A DNA stretch of 64,000 nt from the NCBI GenBank assembly GCA_002914805.1, contig JXTB01000076.1, positions 950,207 through 1,014,206 of the forward strand, in the 5' to 3' direction. The position numbers and the translations under genes are program-made. Below the pieces are notes generated by a model, which was not told the DNA's origin, searched no databases, and saw only the letters and a list, made by a program, of their open reading frames with translations. Below, piece after piece: positions 11,183 through 21,582 of the stretch. This DNA is from Parasponia andersonii (lineage: Eukaryota; Streptophyta; Magnoliopsida; Rosales; Cannabaceae). Every line of letters starts with the position of its first letter. Within the stretch, counting starts at the first letter, position 1.

Positions 11183-12330
11183 TCACACGTGGTACTTTTT
11201 CAAGTGCTGGGCATTCCACGTGTTTGGTAGGCTCTTCCCGGTCTTGAGTTCTTTCAAGACATACGCACCATTGTCAAACACCTTGATCACCTCGTAGGGC
11301 CCGACCCATTTAGAGTCTAGCTTCGAGGAATATCCTATTCTGACCTTCAAGTCCCAATCTCTGGCATTAAACCGACGAGCGTTAACCTTCTTTGCGTAGT
11401 TTAACCTGGCCTGCTGGTGGTACGAGGCCAGATGGACCAGGGCCATGTCCCTTGTCTCTTCCAGGAGGTCTACGTTGTGGCTTAGCTGCTGCTCGTTCAG
11501 TGAGGCGTCTCTTACCATCTCAGAGCGAAGGGTCGGGAGGCCAATCTCGGTCGGGATCACAGCCTCCGACCCGTAGACCATGGCGAATGGTGTTCTTCCC
11601 ATTGATCTCCGCTTTATGGTTCGATAGGCCCACACGATGGCCGATAGCTATTCTAACCACCTTCCTTTAGCCTCTTGCAAGTTCTTTTTTATATTGCTGA
11701 ATATGGCATTATTCGTTGCCTCGGCCTGGCCGTTCCAATGAGGGTAGTTTACAGATGAAAAGCTGAGCTTTATATCATACGATTCACACAGCTCCTTAAG
11801 CTTAGCGTTTTGGAACTACGTGCCATGATCAACGTGTATTTCTTTCGGGATTCCATATCGACAGATTATGTTTTTGCAAATAAAGTTAATCATGTCTGCC
11901 TCATTGACGGTCACATAGGCTTCAGCTTCTACCGATTTGGTGAAATAATCGGTGGCCAAAAAAATATACCTTCTTCCCCTTGGACTTCTGGGAAGTTCTT
12001 TGACGATGTCCAGACCTCATTTAGTGAAGGGCCAAGGAGTGATGTTCGAATAGAGTTCCTCCGTGGGTTGGCACTTCATGGGGGCAAACTCTGGCACTTG
12101 CCACATTTCTTGACAAATTAGGCTGCCTCGGTCATCATGTATGGCCAGAAGTACCCAGCCGTTATGGCCTTGTGGGCGAGGCTACGCCCGCAAGAGTGGT
12201 TGCCACACACTCCCTCATGGATTTCCTCCATCAGCTTCTGTGCCTCGATGGGACCTACGCACCTCAGCATTGGTCCCATCATTGATCTTCTATACAGTCA
12301 GTCCCCCACCATCGAGTATCGGACAACCTT
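11183..12330 (-). pseudogene. Integrase region of element 1 pol
   Basis: Minus-strand reading shows an N-terminal zinc-binding-like part (…H…CGKCQ), then core-domain pieces ATDYFTK (first catalytic Asp), a HVDHGT block (second Asp) and GQAEATNNAI (catalytic Glu). A conserved C-terminal half at 11183-11635 ends KWVGPYEVIKV…LKKYHV. Stops interrupt the first part, for example after HVDHGT, so it is inactive. Confidence 0.8.
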
Positions 12331-13440
12331 CAGTCTGATCGACCTCGCCTTTTGGGGGTCTGCAGGCAGGTTTCCCGACACAGGTATTGGGTGATGAGTC
12401 TTATCCAGCTTTCATCTTCAGAGTCAGTCGCAAACACGTGGTGTGTAGGGGTCTCAAAAGGGTCTCTCGTGTTTTTGCCCTTTAGCAGAATCTCCGTGTG
12501 TTTGGTCGTCCTCCCGATCGACACGCTTCTAGCTAGCTCATCGGCCTTTTGGTTCATTTCCTTGGGTATCTGTTCGATATCGAAGCTGCTAAAGCAGGCT
12601 TTCACCCCCATTACCTTGGATAAGTACCTGTGTAATCTTGGCTCTTTTAGTTCGAAGTCTCCCATGACCTGGCCCACGATCAGCTGTGAGTCAGTCCTTA
12701 CTGCGATGTTCTCTACTCCGAAGTGCAGAGCCAGCTCAAGGCTTTGCAACATCGCCTCGTATTTTGCCTCATTGTTCGTTGCCTAGAAACCAAGCCTCAA
12801 AGCTTTCTCTACCCTGAGTCCTACTGGGGTCTGTAGGACTATTCCGATTCCTGACCCCGAGGCGTTCGTGGATCTGTCGGTGTAGAGAGTCTAGGCTGAA
12901 GGGATGTGAGACGGAGACGTCTTAAGCGGGTCGCGTGGCTTGCCGAAGGATTGAATTTCCACTAGGAAGTCTACCATAACTTGCCCTTTCTTCGCCACTC
13001 GAGGCCAATACTCGATGTCGTATATCCCCAGCTCGATGGCCCACTTGGTCAGTCGTTCTGATAGGTCTGGTTTGTCCAAGATTTGCCAGATTGGGAAATC
13101 CGTATACACCATAACCGAGTGTGCCTCGAAGTATTACCTGAGTCTTTTCTTAGCGTTGACCAAAGCGAGGACCAGTTTCTCCGCCATACTATATCACGTC
13201 TCAGCATCCAGGAGCATGCGACTTATGTAAAATACCAGCTTCTGCTTGTTGTCTTTCTCGACGAATAGTACGGCACTGATCGCTGCTTCAGACATTGCCA
13301 AATAAACATATAGGCATTGCACCTCTGCAGGGGAAGTCAGGATAGGCGGGTGATTTAAGTACAGTTTGAGCTCTGTCAGTACCTTGTCCTGCTCCTCCCT
13401 CTAGATGACTGCAGAGCTTTTCTTTATGCACTGGAAGAAA
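12330..13440 (-). pseudogene. RNase H regions of element 1 pol
   Basis: Two stretches are recognisable. 12891-13112 encodes the RT-linked RNase H end (ILDKPDLSERLTKWAIELG, typical of Ty3/gypsy pol). 12330-12752 encodes an additional plant-type RNase H (RVT_3-like: VRTDSQLIVGQVMG, then NQKADELARS). A dual RNase H fits the Tat lineage. The open frames are separated by stops. Confidence 0.75.
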
Positions 13441-13448
13441 GGCTTACA

Positions 13449-14225
13449 TCAGTCACACATTTTGGAGACATACTGACTGAGAGCGGCTACCTTCCCGGTT
13501 AGGTGCTGGACCTTCTGAATGGTTAAGGGTCTTTGTACATCTGCGATTGAGGATAACTGGGTCGGGTTGGCCTTAATGCCCCTTCTGCTCACGATGTGCC
13601 CCAAAAACTGGTCGAAGGACACCCCAAACACACATTTCTTGGGATTCAGATGCATTCAGTATTACCTCAGAATCTGGAAACATTCGTCCAGATGTCCCAG
13701 ATGGTCTGAAGTTTCTTTGCTCTTTACGACCATGTTGTCGATGTAGACCTCCATCGTCTTCCCTAGCAGCTCAACGAACATTTTATTCATGAGCCTTTGG
13801 TAGGTTGCCCCCGCATTCTTCAAGCCAAAAGGCATGCATCTATAACAGTATAGACCTCGCTCCGTAATGAATACCGTGTGGATCTGGTCTTCCTCATATT
13901 GAGGGATCTGGTTGTATCCATAGTAGGTATCTAGGAAGCTCATCCTATCGAATCTAGCCGTCGCATCGACCATTTGGTCGATCTTCGGCAGGGGGAAGCT
14001 ATCCTTCGGGCAAGCCTTATTCAGAGTGGTGAAGTCTATGTAAGTATGGTCATCACCATTTTTCTTCTTCACCACCACTGGGTTGGAGACCCATCATGGG
14101 TATACGTATTCCATGATCAGACCGTTCTCCAGTAACGTCTCTACCTCCTTGTTGATCGCCCTGTTCTTCTCCAGTATGAACCTTCGAGGCCTCTGTCTGA
14201 CCGGAGAAAAATTGGGGTCTACATT
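13449..14225 (-). pseudogene. Reverse transcriptase of element 1
   Basis: Minus-strand blocks in family order: PVRQRPRRF / EKNRAINKEV (about 14150-14220), VVKKKNGD, LNKACPKDSFPLPKID, SFLDTYYGYNQI, MPFGLKNAGATYQRLMNKMF, then the catalytic box VYIDNMVVKS and LNPKKCVFGV. The box reads YIDN where the family has YxDD, so the second catalytic aspartate is lost. An in-frame stop separates the ORF 13662-14078 from 13449-13655. Confidence 0.88.
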
Positions 14226-14480
14226 CAATTGGTGACAGGCGTGCGTAGGGTTTATTCTAGGTATGTCATCGTGGGACCACGCGAAGATGTCTTCATTCTA
14301 CCTAAGGAATTCCAACAGCTCGCTTTTTTCCTCCTCGGGTAGCAGAGGCCCGATCAAGACTACTTTCCCCAGTTCTACTTCTTTTAAAGGGACCGCCACC
14401 AGCTCCTCAATCGTGGTTTCTGGCCCATCAAACTCCTTCTTGATCCACTTCATGTATGCTGGCAGGTGGTCCTTTGATTG

Positions 14481-14945
14481 CTATATGTCCCTAGTCGAGG
14501 CGTTCGCACTCGCATCGGCTCCCTTCAAGATGGTCGAAAAATATTTCCTTGCAGAGGTCTGGTCTCCTCTAATGTCTATTGTGTAAGTTCCATCCTTCAA
14601 CTGACACCTTAAGACCTGGTGGAGGGTGGAGGCGACCCCATGCATGGTGTGGATCCACCCTCTCCCAATTATAACGTTGAAGGAGGACTGGCAATCAATG
14701 ACGACGAAGTCTACATCTAGGCACCTCTCCACGGCACAGACCTTCAGAGTCACGATGCCCAAAGGGCTGACCTTAGTGCTATCGAAGGTAAACAACGGCT
14801 AACAGGTCGCTCTGAGCACGTTTTGATTCAGGCCCATATTTTTGAACGTACTGAGGAACATGACATCGACATTACTTCCACCATCGACCAGGACCCTTCC
14901 GACCAGCGCAGAGTCGATTTGCAACTTAATCACCAAGGGGTCATC
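14481..14945 (-). pseudogene. Aspartic protease of element 1
   Basis: The minus strand contains VGRVLVDGGSNVDVM, with the retropepsin active-site triad as DGG (codons at 14874-14885). It is followed by SPLGIVTLKV, VIDCQSSFNVIIGRGWIH and IRGDQTSARKY, the usual order in Tat-type Gag-Pol. A stop lies between DGGS and the ORF that starts at 14795. Confidence 0.75.
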
Positions 14946-14972
14946 ATGAGGCAGGCGCACCGTGGCCAAGTC

Positions 14973-16688
14973 TTACTGGGTAAAGGCGATGGGGGTGGCT
15001 GAGGCATAGCTTTCTCCCATCGTCAGGTGGTTCATGGAATGCCCTATACCTATCAGGCGCTTCGCCTTCTCTTCGGTTCTTTTCCGGCATTTTTCCTTCT
15101 CCTCTTGACTCTGGGTCGGCTCTGGTCTACCTATGATCGTCGACACTATCCTCAGAGCCTGCTCTCTTGACCCGGAGGCTTGGGTTTGCTTTCCTTTTCT
15201 GGGCCCGGTGACGTCCTCCTTCGACTGGCTTCTGCCCGTCTTCATATACTGCTTCAACTTGCCGGCTTGGATCGCCATCATAACCTGCGCATAAAGGCTA
15301 CAACAGTCGATAGTATCATGCCTGTGATCTTTATGAAATTGGAAGTACTTGTTCATGTTCTTCATGTGCTCAGAAACACTGGACTTGGGCGGGTATTTGA
15401 AAATGTTCCTGTCCCTGTTCTGGAGATAGATCACATCGATCGGTGTGTTGAGCTCTTTCTTTGGCAGAGGGTTCTTAAACGTTTTTCTCATCTTGCCACT
15501 TTCTTGACTGCCTTGGGTTGGAGCTCCCTGCTTCAGAGTTGGACCCTAGGCCGGCGCAGGCATCTTTATTCCTTGCGGGGCTAGGGTTTGCACCGGCACT
15601 GTTGTTATCGCAGCGGAGGCCTTGGGCACTTTTTGGTGGCTTTCTAGTACCCTAAATACTCCTTCCGATTTTGCCTAGATGTCTATGATGTCGTATGGCA
15701 AATTCAAAAGTAGATGATTCCACAATATTGATCCTGGCTACTGGCCCCTGACAAACGAGCTTGCAGCTTGGGCCGAGTCGGCATTGTGCACCAAGGACAT
15801 TACCTCCAGGAAACGCGACAAGTATTCTCTTAGAGACTCGTTCGCAGATTGCTCCAACCGGTCGATGTCTCGCATGATTTTCTGCTGCCTCCGGACGCCC
15901 GCGTACTGTTTTAAGAAGAGTTTGCAAAAATCTTCAAACCCGTTTATAGACTTCTCCGGGAGTTATCTGAACCACAACAGGGCTGGCCCTGCTAGGGTGG
16001 TGGAGAAGATTTTGCAGGTCACAGCCTCGTCCCTGGTCTCCAAGGCCATCTTCTGCTGAAAGTGATATATGTGGTCGAGGGGGTCGGTCTTTCCCTCGAA
16101 CAGTCTGAAGATCGGGGTTGTGAAGTCCTTCGGCTCGGGCTCCAGCTAGATCTAATCGGCGAAGGCCGTCAGGTTAATCCCTTGCATGGTCTATTCTGCT
16201 AGATCATCGGGGGTCTGGCTGTAATGGACCCCGAGCCTCTTACTCAGTTCTGCTATCATCTCTTGTTTCTAGTTGGGAAGCACACCTTCCGAGCTTTCCT
16301 GGTGTCTTCTGTCCACTACTGCTCCTGTCTAGAAAGGCCATGTCTGGCTTTGTCGCTCCCCTTGTATCTGCGATCTGGATGGGGTAGGGACTTCCCTCGG
16401 CGGTTGGCTCCTAGACTCTTGCTGGACCTCTTCGTCAAAGTCCTCCCTTCGTCCGCCCATGGCTTCGCTTGCCAACAGCCCTTCAAGGTGGGCATTATCT
16501 CTACGAACTTCTGCGACTTTATCTTTTAAGCCCAGGATGGCCTCGTGGGCCATCTCCACCTTTCTGTTTGCTTCTGCCAAGGCGAAAAGCATTTGGTCCA
16601 GCTTCTGCTCCAAACCTGGTCGCGCTTCCCAGGAGCTTCCTTCAGCGTCGGGACGTGTGCTCCTAATTGTCATTCTTGAGGGTGTCAT
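14973..16688 (-). pseudogene. Gag of element 1
   Basis: The N-terminal segment 16329-16688 starts MTPSRMTIRSTRPDAEG and continues as a heptad-like helix. The middle part (about 15700-16140) contains the retrotransposon gag core (FCKLFLKQY…RRQQKIMRD, ESLREYLSR). The C-terminal segment 14973-15491 has a degenerate knuckle FHKDHRHDTIDC. Frame changes separate the segments. Confidence 0.75.
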
Positions 16689-16761
16689 TTGACATTGTTT
16701 GGCTTTTTGTTCAGGGAAAGCGCGGTCGTGAGGCTCTTACTCTTTCTCTCGTGCTCAACGA

Positions 16762-16779
16762 TTCCCACAGACGGCACCA
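16762..16779 (-). promoter_or_regulatory. Primer-binding site of element 1
   Basis: On the minus strand, TGGTGCCGTCTGTGGGAA follows the 5' LTR end after three bases. It begins with the TGG expected opposite a tRNA CCA end. The matching tRNA was not identified. Element 2 has TGGCGCTGTCTGTGAG at the same place (about 41570-41587). Confidence 0.6.
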
Positions 16780-16782
16780 AAC

Positions 16783-17563
16783 TATTGGTGCGATTCTTAC
16801 CAGCTGTTCATGTATCTCTGAATTGTTGATGTTGTATCTACCAACTGTCCACGTATCTTTGCTATCCCAGAGTGCTTTCAACTTCAGGTCGGGTTGGAGA
16901 GGCAGTGGTGACTACCTGCAAAGACTCTCTGATGCTTAAGTCAGTTATTTATCCCTGAGGTTGAGTAGCAAAGACTAAGTTTTTCTCTATATATGTCTAT
17001 CTGTCTATTTCCTAGGGGGAAGCATGGCTCGTATATATAATCCTGGAACTGGGAGCTTTCTGGCTCTCAATCCCAGGATTGAGTACCTTTTGTCATAATG
17101 ACTTACTCCAGAAATCACAGGCCGTAGTTATCGTGATTTTCCCTGCATCGTCATGGCCTGCTTTTCGCAATCCCCTATAGCACAAGCCTGTCGAGGGCGA
17201 GACTTTGACAAACTGCTGTTCTATCAGGACGGTTTGCCCAAGGCGCCACCTACCCAGGATCGCATTAAATGCCCTGTCTGGGTCTGGAGCAGTGCACTGC
17301 CTTCAATGGTTTTCTGGCAGAAGACCCTCGAGGCTCCTGACCCCCAGCTGTCGAGGTAGAAATTAGACTGGGCCGAACCCGTCCAGGGTCTGGGATGGAT
17401 TCGGCCCTGGCCTCTGACAACCCACGGGCCCATACGGCATCACGTGCGACTCGTGTGGCTTTTAATCAGTCCTTTTAGACACATGTCGGATGGTGTGCCC
17501 CTCTGTGACCTGTTCAACCACTTTATCGTCCACGTGATACATGATTTAGGAACGAGGCCCATA
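16783..17563 (-). repeat. Element 1 right (5') LTR
   Basis: It is 781 bp. The plus-strand borders are TATTGGTGCG and GAGGCCCATA, degraded from TGTTGG…CCCCACA as seen intact in element 2. Confidence 0.85.
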
Positions 17564-17671
17564 CTTTGAGACTTTGTGCTTAAAGAGGGGACAATTTCTA
17601 CGAAGAAATTCCATTTTTGGCATTAGAAAATTTAAAATTGAAAACTTTCTATTGTTTAGATTATTCTAAAG

Positions 17672-18050
17672 GGATAATTATAAAAAAATATCATGAAGTT
17701 TGAGTGTTCTACAATTTAAATCCTGAAATTTGGATTCTACAAAATAATACTTTGAGATTAAGAATTTCTGAAAATTAATATTCTGAATTGACTTTTTGAA
17801 TAATTTTAACTGATAAAATACAATAATATTTTTAAAATTAAAAAGAATAATAAGGATTAATCTAGTTTTGATGGAGGATATTATTATTTTTTAGTTGCTA
17901 AAATTGGTCAACAAGTCTATTCAGTGTATTAATTTTAAAAAATTCTTAATCTCAAAGTATTATTTTACAGAGTCTAAACTTTAAAGTTTAAATTGAAGAA
18001 TATTCAAATTTTTGTTGAATATTTAAACTTGAGGGTATTTTTTTACTGTT
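17672..18050. mobile_element. Foldback MITE
   Basis: The two arms are near-perfect inverted repeats over about 130 bp. AAAATAATACTTTGAGATTA (about 17736-17760) pairs with TAATCTCAAAGTATTATTTT (about 17947-17967). The homology continues inward through AATTAATATTCTGAAT and outward to ATAAAAAAATATC at 17681 and GGGTATTTTTTTAC at 18033. No ORF is present. The superfamily is unassigned because target duplications are not clear. Confidence 0.65.
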
Positions 18051-18934
18051 TACTTTATTCTAATTATGGAAAGTAGAAAATTCGTATTCCAAAAGTTTGT
18101 TACAATGGATCTTGACTTAAAGAGTAAGACATTGCCAATTTAAAGAAAACATGAAAGGATTTTTTTTGCTCCAAGAGATCAAAGGACTTTTTAAAGAAAG
18201 CAAGAAGGAGATTGAAGATCTTTCATTAGATTAACCAAAAAGAAAGAAGGAAAAAAAAGAAAAAGAAAAAGAGAATAAATTATTTCCTTATGAATATCCT
18301 TTCGTATTATTTGATTAATCTATTAGGTTGAGAGGCAGAGAGAGAACGCTAGAGAGAGATGGAGAGAGAAAAACTAGCAGTTTGGAGAGGAATTTTGGCG
18401 GCAACTATGGACTTTTCTATAGAGTAGTTTTTTCTTTTTCTTTTCAATTTTTGCTTAAATGATTATAAAAATATTTATGAATTTTCTCATTTTTATAAGA
18501 AGCAAATTTCTTTTGGCTAGAGCTACGATGTATCCTAGTTAGGGTGGTTTAGTTTTGTTTACTAACATTATTTTAAGTTTATTATCCCATATTGAGTGTT
18601 CATTATTTCGTTTAATGCTTTTGATTACTTAATCACTAATTAAATAATTTGGGAATGCATATTGAGACTTGAGAATTGGTGTTGAGACTTGAGACTTTGA
18701 TACGGAGATAAGGTATATGCGTTTATGCTCTTGTAATAAATGCCATGACTTGCCTGCAAGATAGAAATATCCTTGTCATAATTTGTCAGTCTTGTGCGAA
18801 AATCATTGGTCTTAATGAGTTTGCATGTATTGAAACCCACGTAGAGATATAGTGTGTTTATATATATGAATATGCATCGATATTTCTTGAGAAAAAAGTA
18901 TATTTAACATGAGGATTTTCGACCATCCACGTGG

Positions 18935-19140
18935 ATAATTATGCTTGAATAACCAGGTAAAAAGATTAAAACTAGAATAGCTAGGTGAATTCGTATACTT
19001 TGGATAATTATTCCTGAATAATTAGGTAAAAAGCTTAAAACTGGAATAGCTAGGTGAATTCGTAAACTTTGGATAATTATTCCTGAATAATTAGGTAAAA
19101 AGATTAAAACTGGAATAGCTAAATGAATTCGTATACTTTA
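18935..19140. repeat. 69-bp tandem repeat, ~3 copies
   Basis: GAATAA(C/T)(C/T)AGGTAAAAAG starts at 18947, 19016 and 19085. Each unit continues with 'TTAAAACTGGAATAGCTA..TGAATTCGTA'. Units differ at only a few positions. Confidence 0.85.
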
Positions 19141-19425
19141 CTTCTCTCATCCACTAGAATTTTATTAACTTGTTTATTTGATATGCGTTAGTTTATTTTA
19201 TTTTATTTTCAATCATTTTCTATCAATTTGTTAAAATAATTCTAGAATTAGTTAATTTTGGCATTTAATAAATTTATCAATTCTCTTGGGAATAATACTC
19301 CACTTTTCATTTTATTACTTGCTATAATTTTGTGTACTTACAAAATAAACATCAGGTAGACCCTTGGATCTCTCTCATGTAGGAATTTTTTTTGGTTTTC
19401 TTTTTGTACTTTAATAATCATTTAA

Positions 19426-21582
19426 TGTCACGTTCCAAAACTTAGGCCAGTGGCAGAAGGAGAATTTAATAAATATGGGAAATTCCTTAATTTATTTGAA
19501 AAGTGTCAAAAGTTCTAGTTTTTATAAAAACGGTCTATTTAAATAAAATAATCAGAATTCCATCCCGTGAACTACTCCCACAGTTTGTATACACCATTAA
19601 ACATAGACTGAATAATAATTAAAAATCACGAAGTCACATAAAAGCCCAAGCATCACCATCATCCACAACAAAAGTCAAATACTAGAATGACATACATAAG
19701 TTCGCAGACAATATAGAAAGCAGTAATCTTAGTTCAATGCTAATACAAGATCCAAACAATCCAAACACCAAGACGAAAAACTTCTAGCATTACCAAGAGA
19801 CGAACTATAATCAAGATGACCTCTTACTCCTCTTGATCACCGAAATCACACTGGACACCACCTGAGGAAGAAGGTATGGGTGTGAGCATAAAATGCCCAG
19901 TAGGAAAAATAATTACCTCGATCGAAAATATTTTAGTGATGGGAAATTCCTGCATAGTTAGTTTAGTCCAAAATATACATATATATATAATCCAAACCGG
20001 AAATCCATATATATATATAAAATAGTATAATCAAAACTATTCAATTCATATGCACATGACACAAATCAACCCATACCTATGAGCTCTCATCCTCTCATCT
20101 GTGGAAACCTAGGATGATGGCACTAAGTATGTCTAACAGCCTGCCTGATACCTAAGCCCATACCCGGAGAGGATACCCTTGTGTCACCTACCAAACCTGG
20201 AGGGGCAACCGAATTGCCTACGCCTGCCAAATAGGGAGGTAATCAGAAGTAACAAAACCCTGCGCGAATTTACAGACTTTCACCGACGGTGGAGTATGCA
20301 ACACCACACTGTAAACCTACGATGCTAACACGGTGCTTATGTATGATCCTATGACATGTGCAATACAGAACTGAAGTGTGAAAATAATCGTGCTCTGGTT
20401 TTTCAGTAAAATCAGCATACTAGGTTTTTATAGAAAAACTGACAGCATAACGGCCCTATTTTTAATATACCCAAAATAACCTGCACTCAGAAAATTCTCA
20501 GAGCAATACAGTATATATCTCATACAACCAATTCCCATCATAAGAATTCAAGAAACCAAAAATCACATTTGTTCTCATATGTTGTAGAAAATAAGTTTTA
20601 TTCAAAAATGATATAAAACATAGGTAATTGAATCCCTACCTCACTCGAATAGCAATACCACGCTATCGAATCCTCAAGGTGTCGTTGACAATCGCCTAGA
20701 GGGTCGGGAACCAATTCCAAGTCCCTCGATTGTCCTCTTGTGAAAAACTAACTTCTCACCGGAGCTTCAATTCCATAAACGGACTTCTTCGTTGAATTCC
20801 TAGCACCCAAAATAGCTAGGTTAGACATATAACTTATCCAATTCGGGTTTGGGCCTATACTGGGCCGGTAGCATGCAAAACGAGGCAAATCTCGACTGTC
20901 CGATCTCGATTTCCGTTTTGATCACCAAACATAGGCAATATATATATCAAATTTCTCCATTTTTTGAGTACAATCCAAAAATGACAACAAAACTCAATCC
21001 AACGGCCGGATCAAAAAATCAAACTTAAACTTAAAATATCAAAAAATGACAACTTTCAATCCGGGCAAAATGAGGTTGAGATATATATACCTTGATGATC
21101 TTTGAGACGAGACGAATCCAATGGGACCGGTTGGAGGTCGAATGGCGGCCAGAATCTTCGCCGGTGGCCAAAAATCTGAAACGACCTCTTTCTCTTCTCT
21201 GGCGACGGCAGCACCTCCGGCGACCCTGCAACTGGCCGGTCTGGTTCGTGGCAGCCTGGGGGAGCTTCGCCCGCGGTCTGGTGACCGGACGACGCCCGAG
21301 AGGCGAGCTGTGGCAGTTTAGCATCGGTGGCAGAGAGAAATCGGGGGAGAAGAGAGAGAGAGAAAAGAAAAGGATAGGGCACGTGGCCCTGTCTTATAGG
21401 GTTGTGCAATTTTTTAAAAATTGCACATAAGTCCCCAAATTTTAAATCTTTATCTATCTAGCCCTCCAAAAATTATAATTTAGTCCTTCTGTACAAAATT
21501 TTTGCAATTTAATTTCCATAATATTATATCTGAAAAATTGGTAAATTGTCCAAATTATCCTCCCAAAATCCGGATTTTTACA
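19426..21582 (-). mobile_element. Solo LTR, probably chromovirus (Tekay/Del-like)
   Basis: 2,157 bp bounded by plus-strand TGTCACGTTCC and CCGGATTTTTACA, so the minus strand starts TGTAAAAATCCGG and ends GGAACGTGACA. Flanking pentamers are TTTAA (19421-19425) and TTTAC (21583-21587), one mismatch. On the minus strand a TATA-like CTATAAGACAGG near 21390-21400 is followed by a CT-rich leader, consistent with an LTR promoter. No gag-pol is adjacent, hence a solo LTR. Small ORFs at 21031-21430 lie in the R/U5-like region and are not counted as genes. The family call is by terminal sequence resemblance only. Confidence 0.6.

Larger units (their letters stand above)
5161..17563 (-). mobile_element. 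Tat-lineage Ty3/gypsy LTR retrotransposon, decayed (element 1)
   Basis: This is a ~12.4-kb element transcribed on the minus strand. It has a right (5') LTR at 16783-17563 and a left (3') LTR at 5161-5915. The left LTR lacks about its outer 35 bases, so no target duplication can be read. Order on the minus strand: primer-binding site, gag, protease, reverse transcriptase, RNase H, integrase, then a non-coding repeat region and an antisense ORF on the plus strand. The antisense ORF and pol order are hallmarks of the Tat lineage (Grande/Retand/RIRE2 type). Every coding domain has stops or frame changes, so it is not autonomous. The second element at 36323-42362 belongs to a sister subfamily: LTR indels differ between the two pairs. 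Confidence 0.88.

Noticed and set aside
21031..21430. ORFs of 66-117 residues on both strands
   Set aside because: They lie in the GC-rich promoter/leader part of a solo LTR and overlap each other; no domain recognised.
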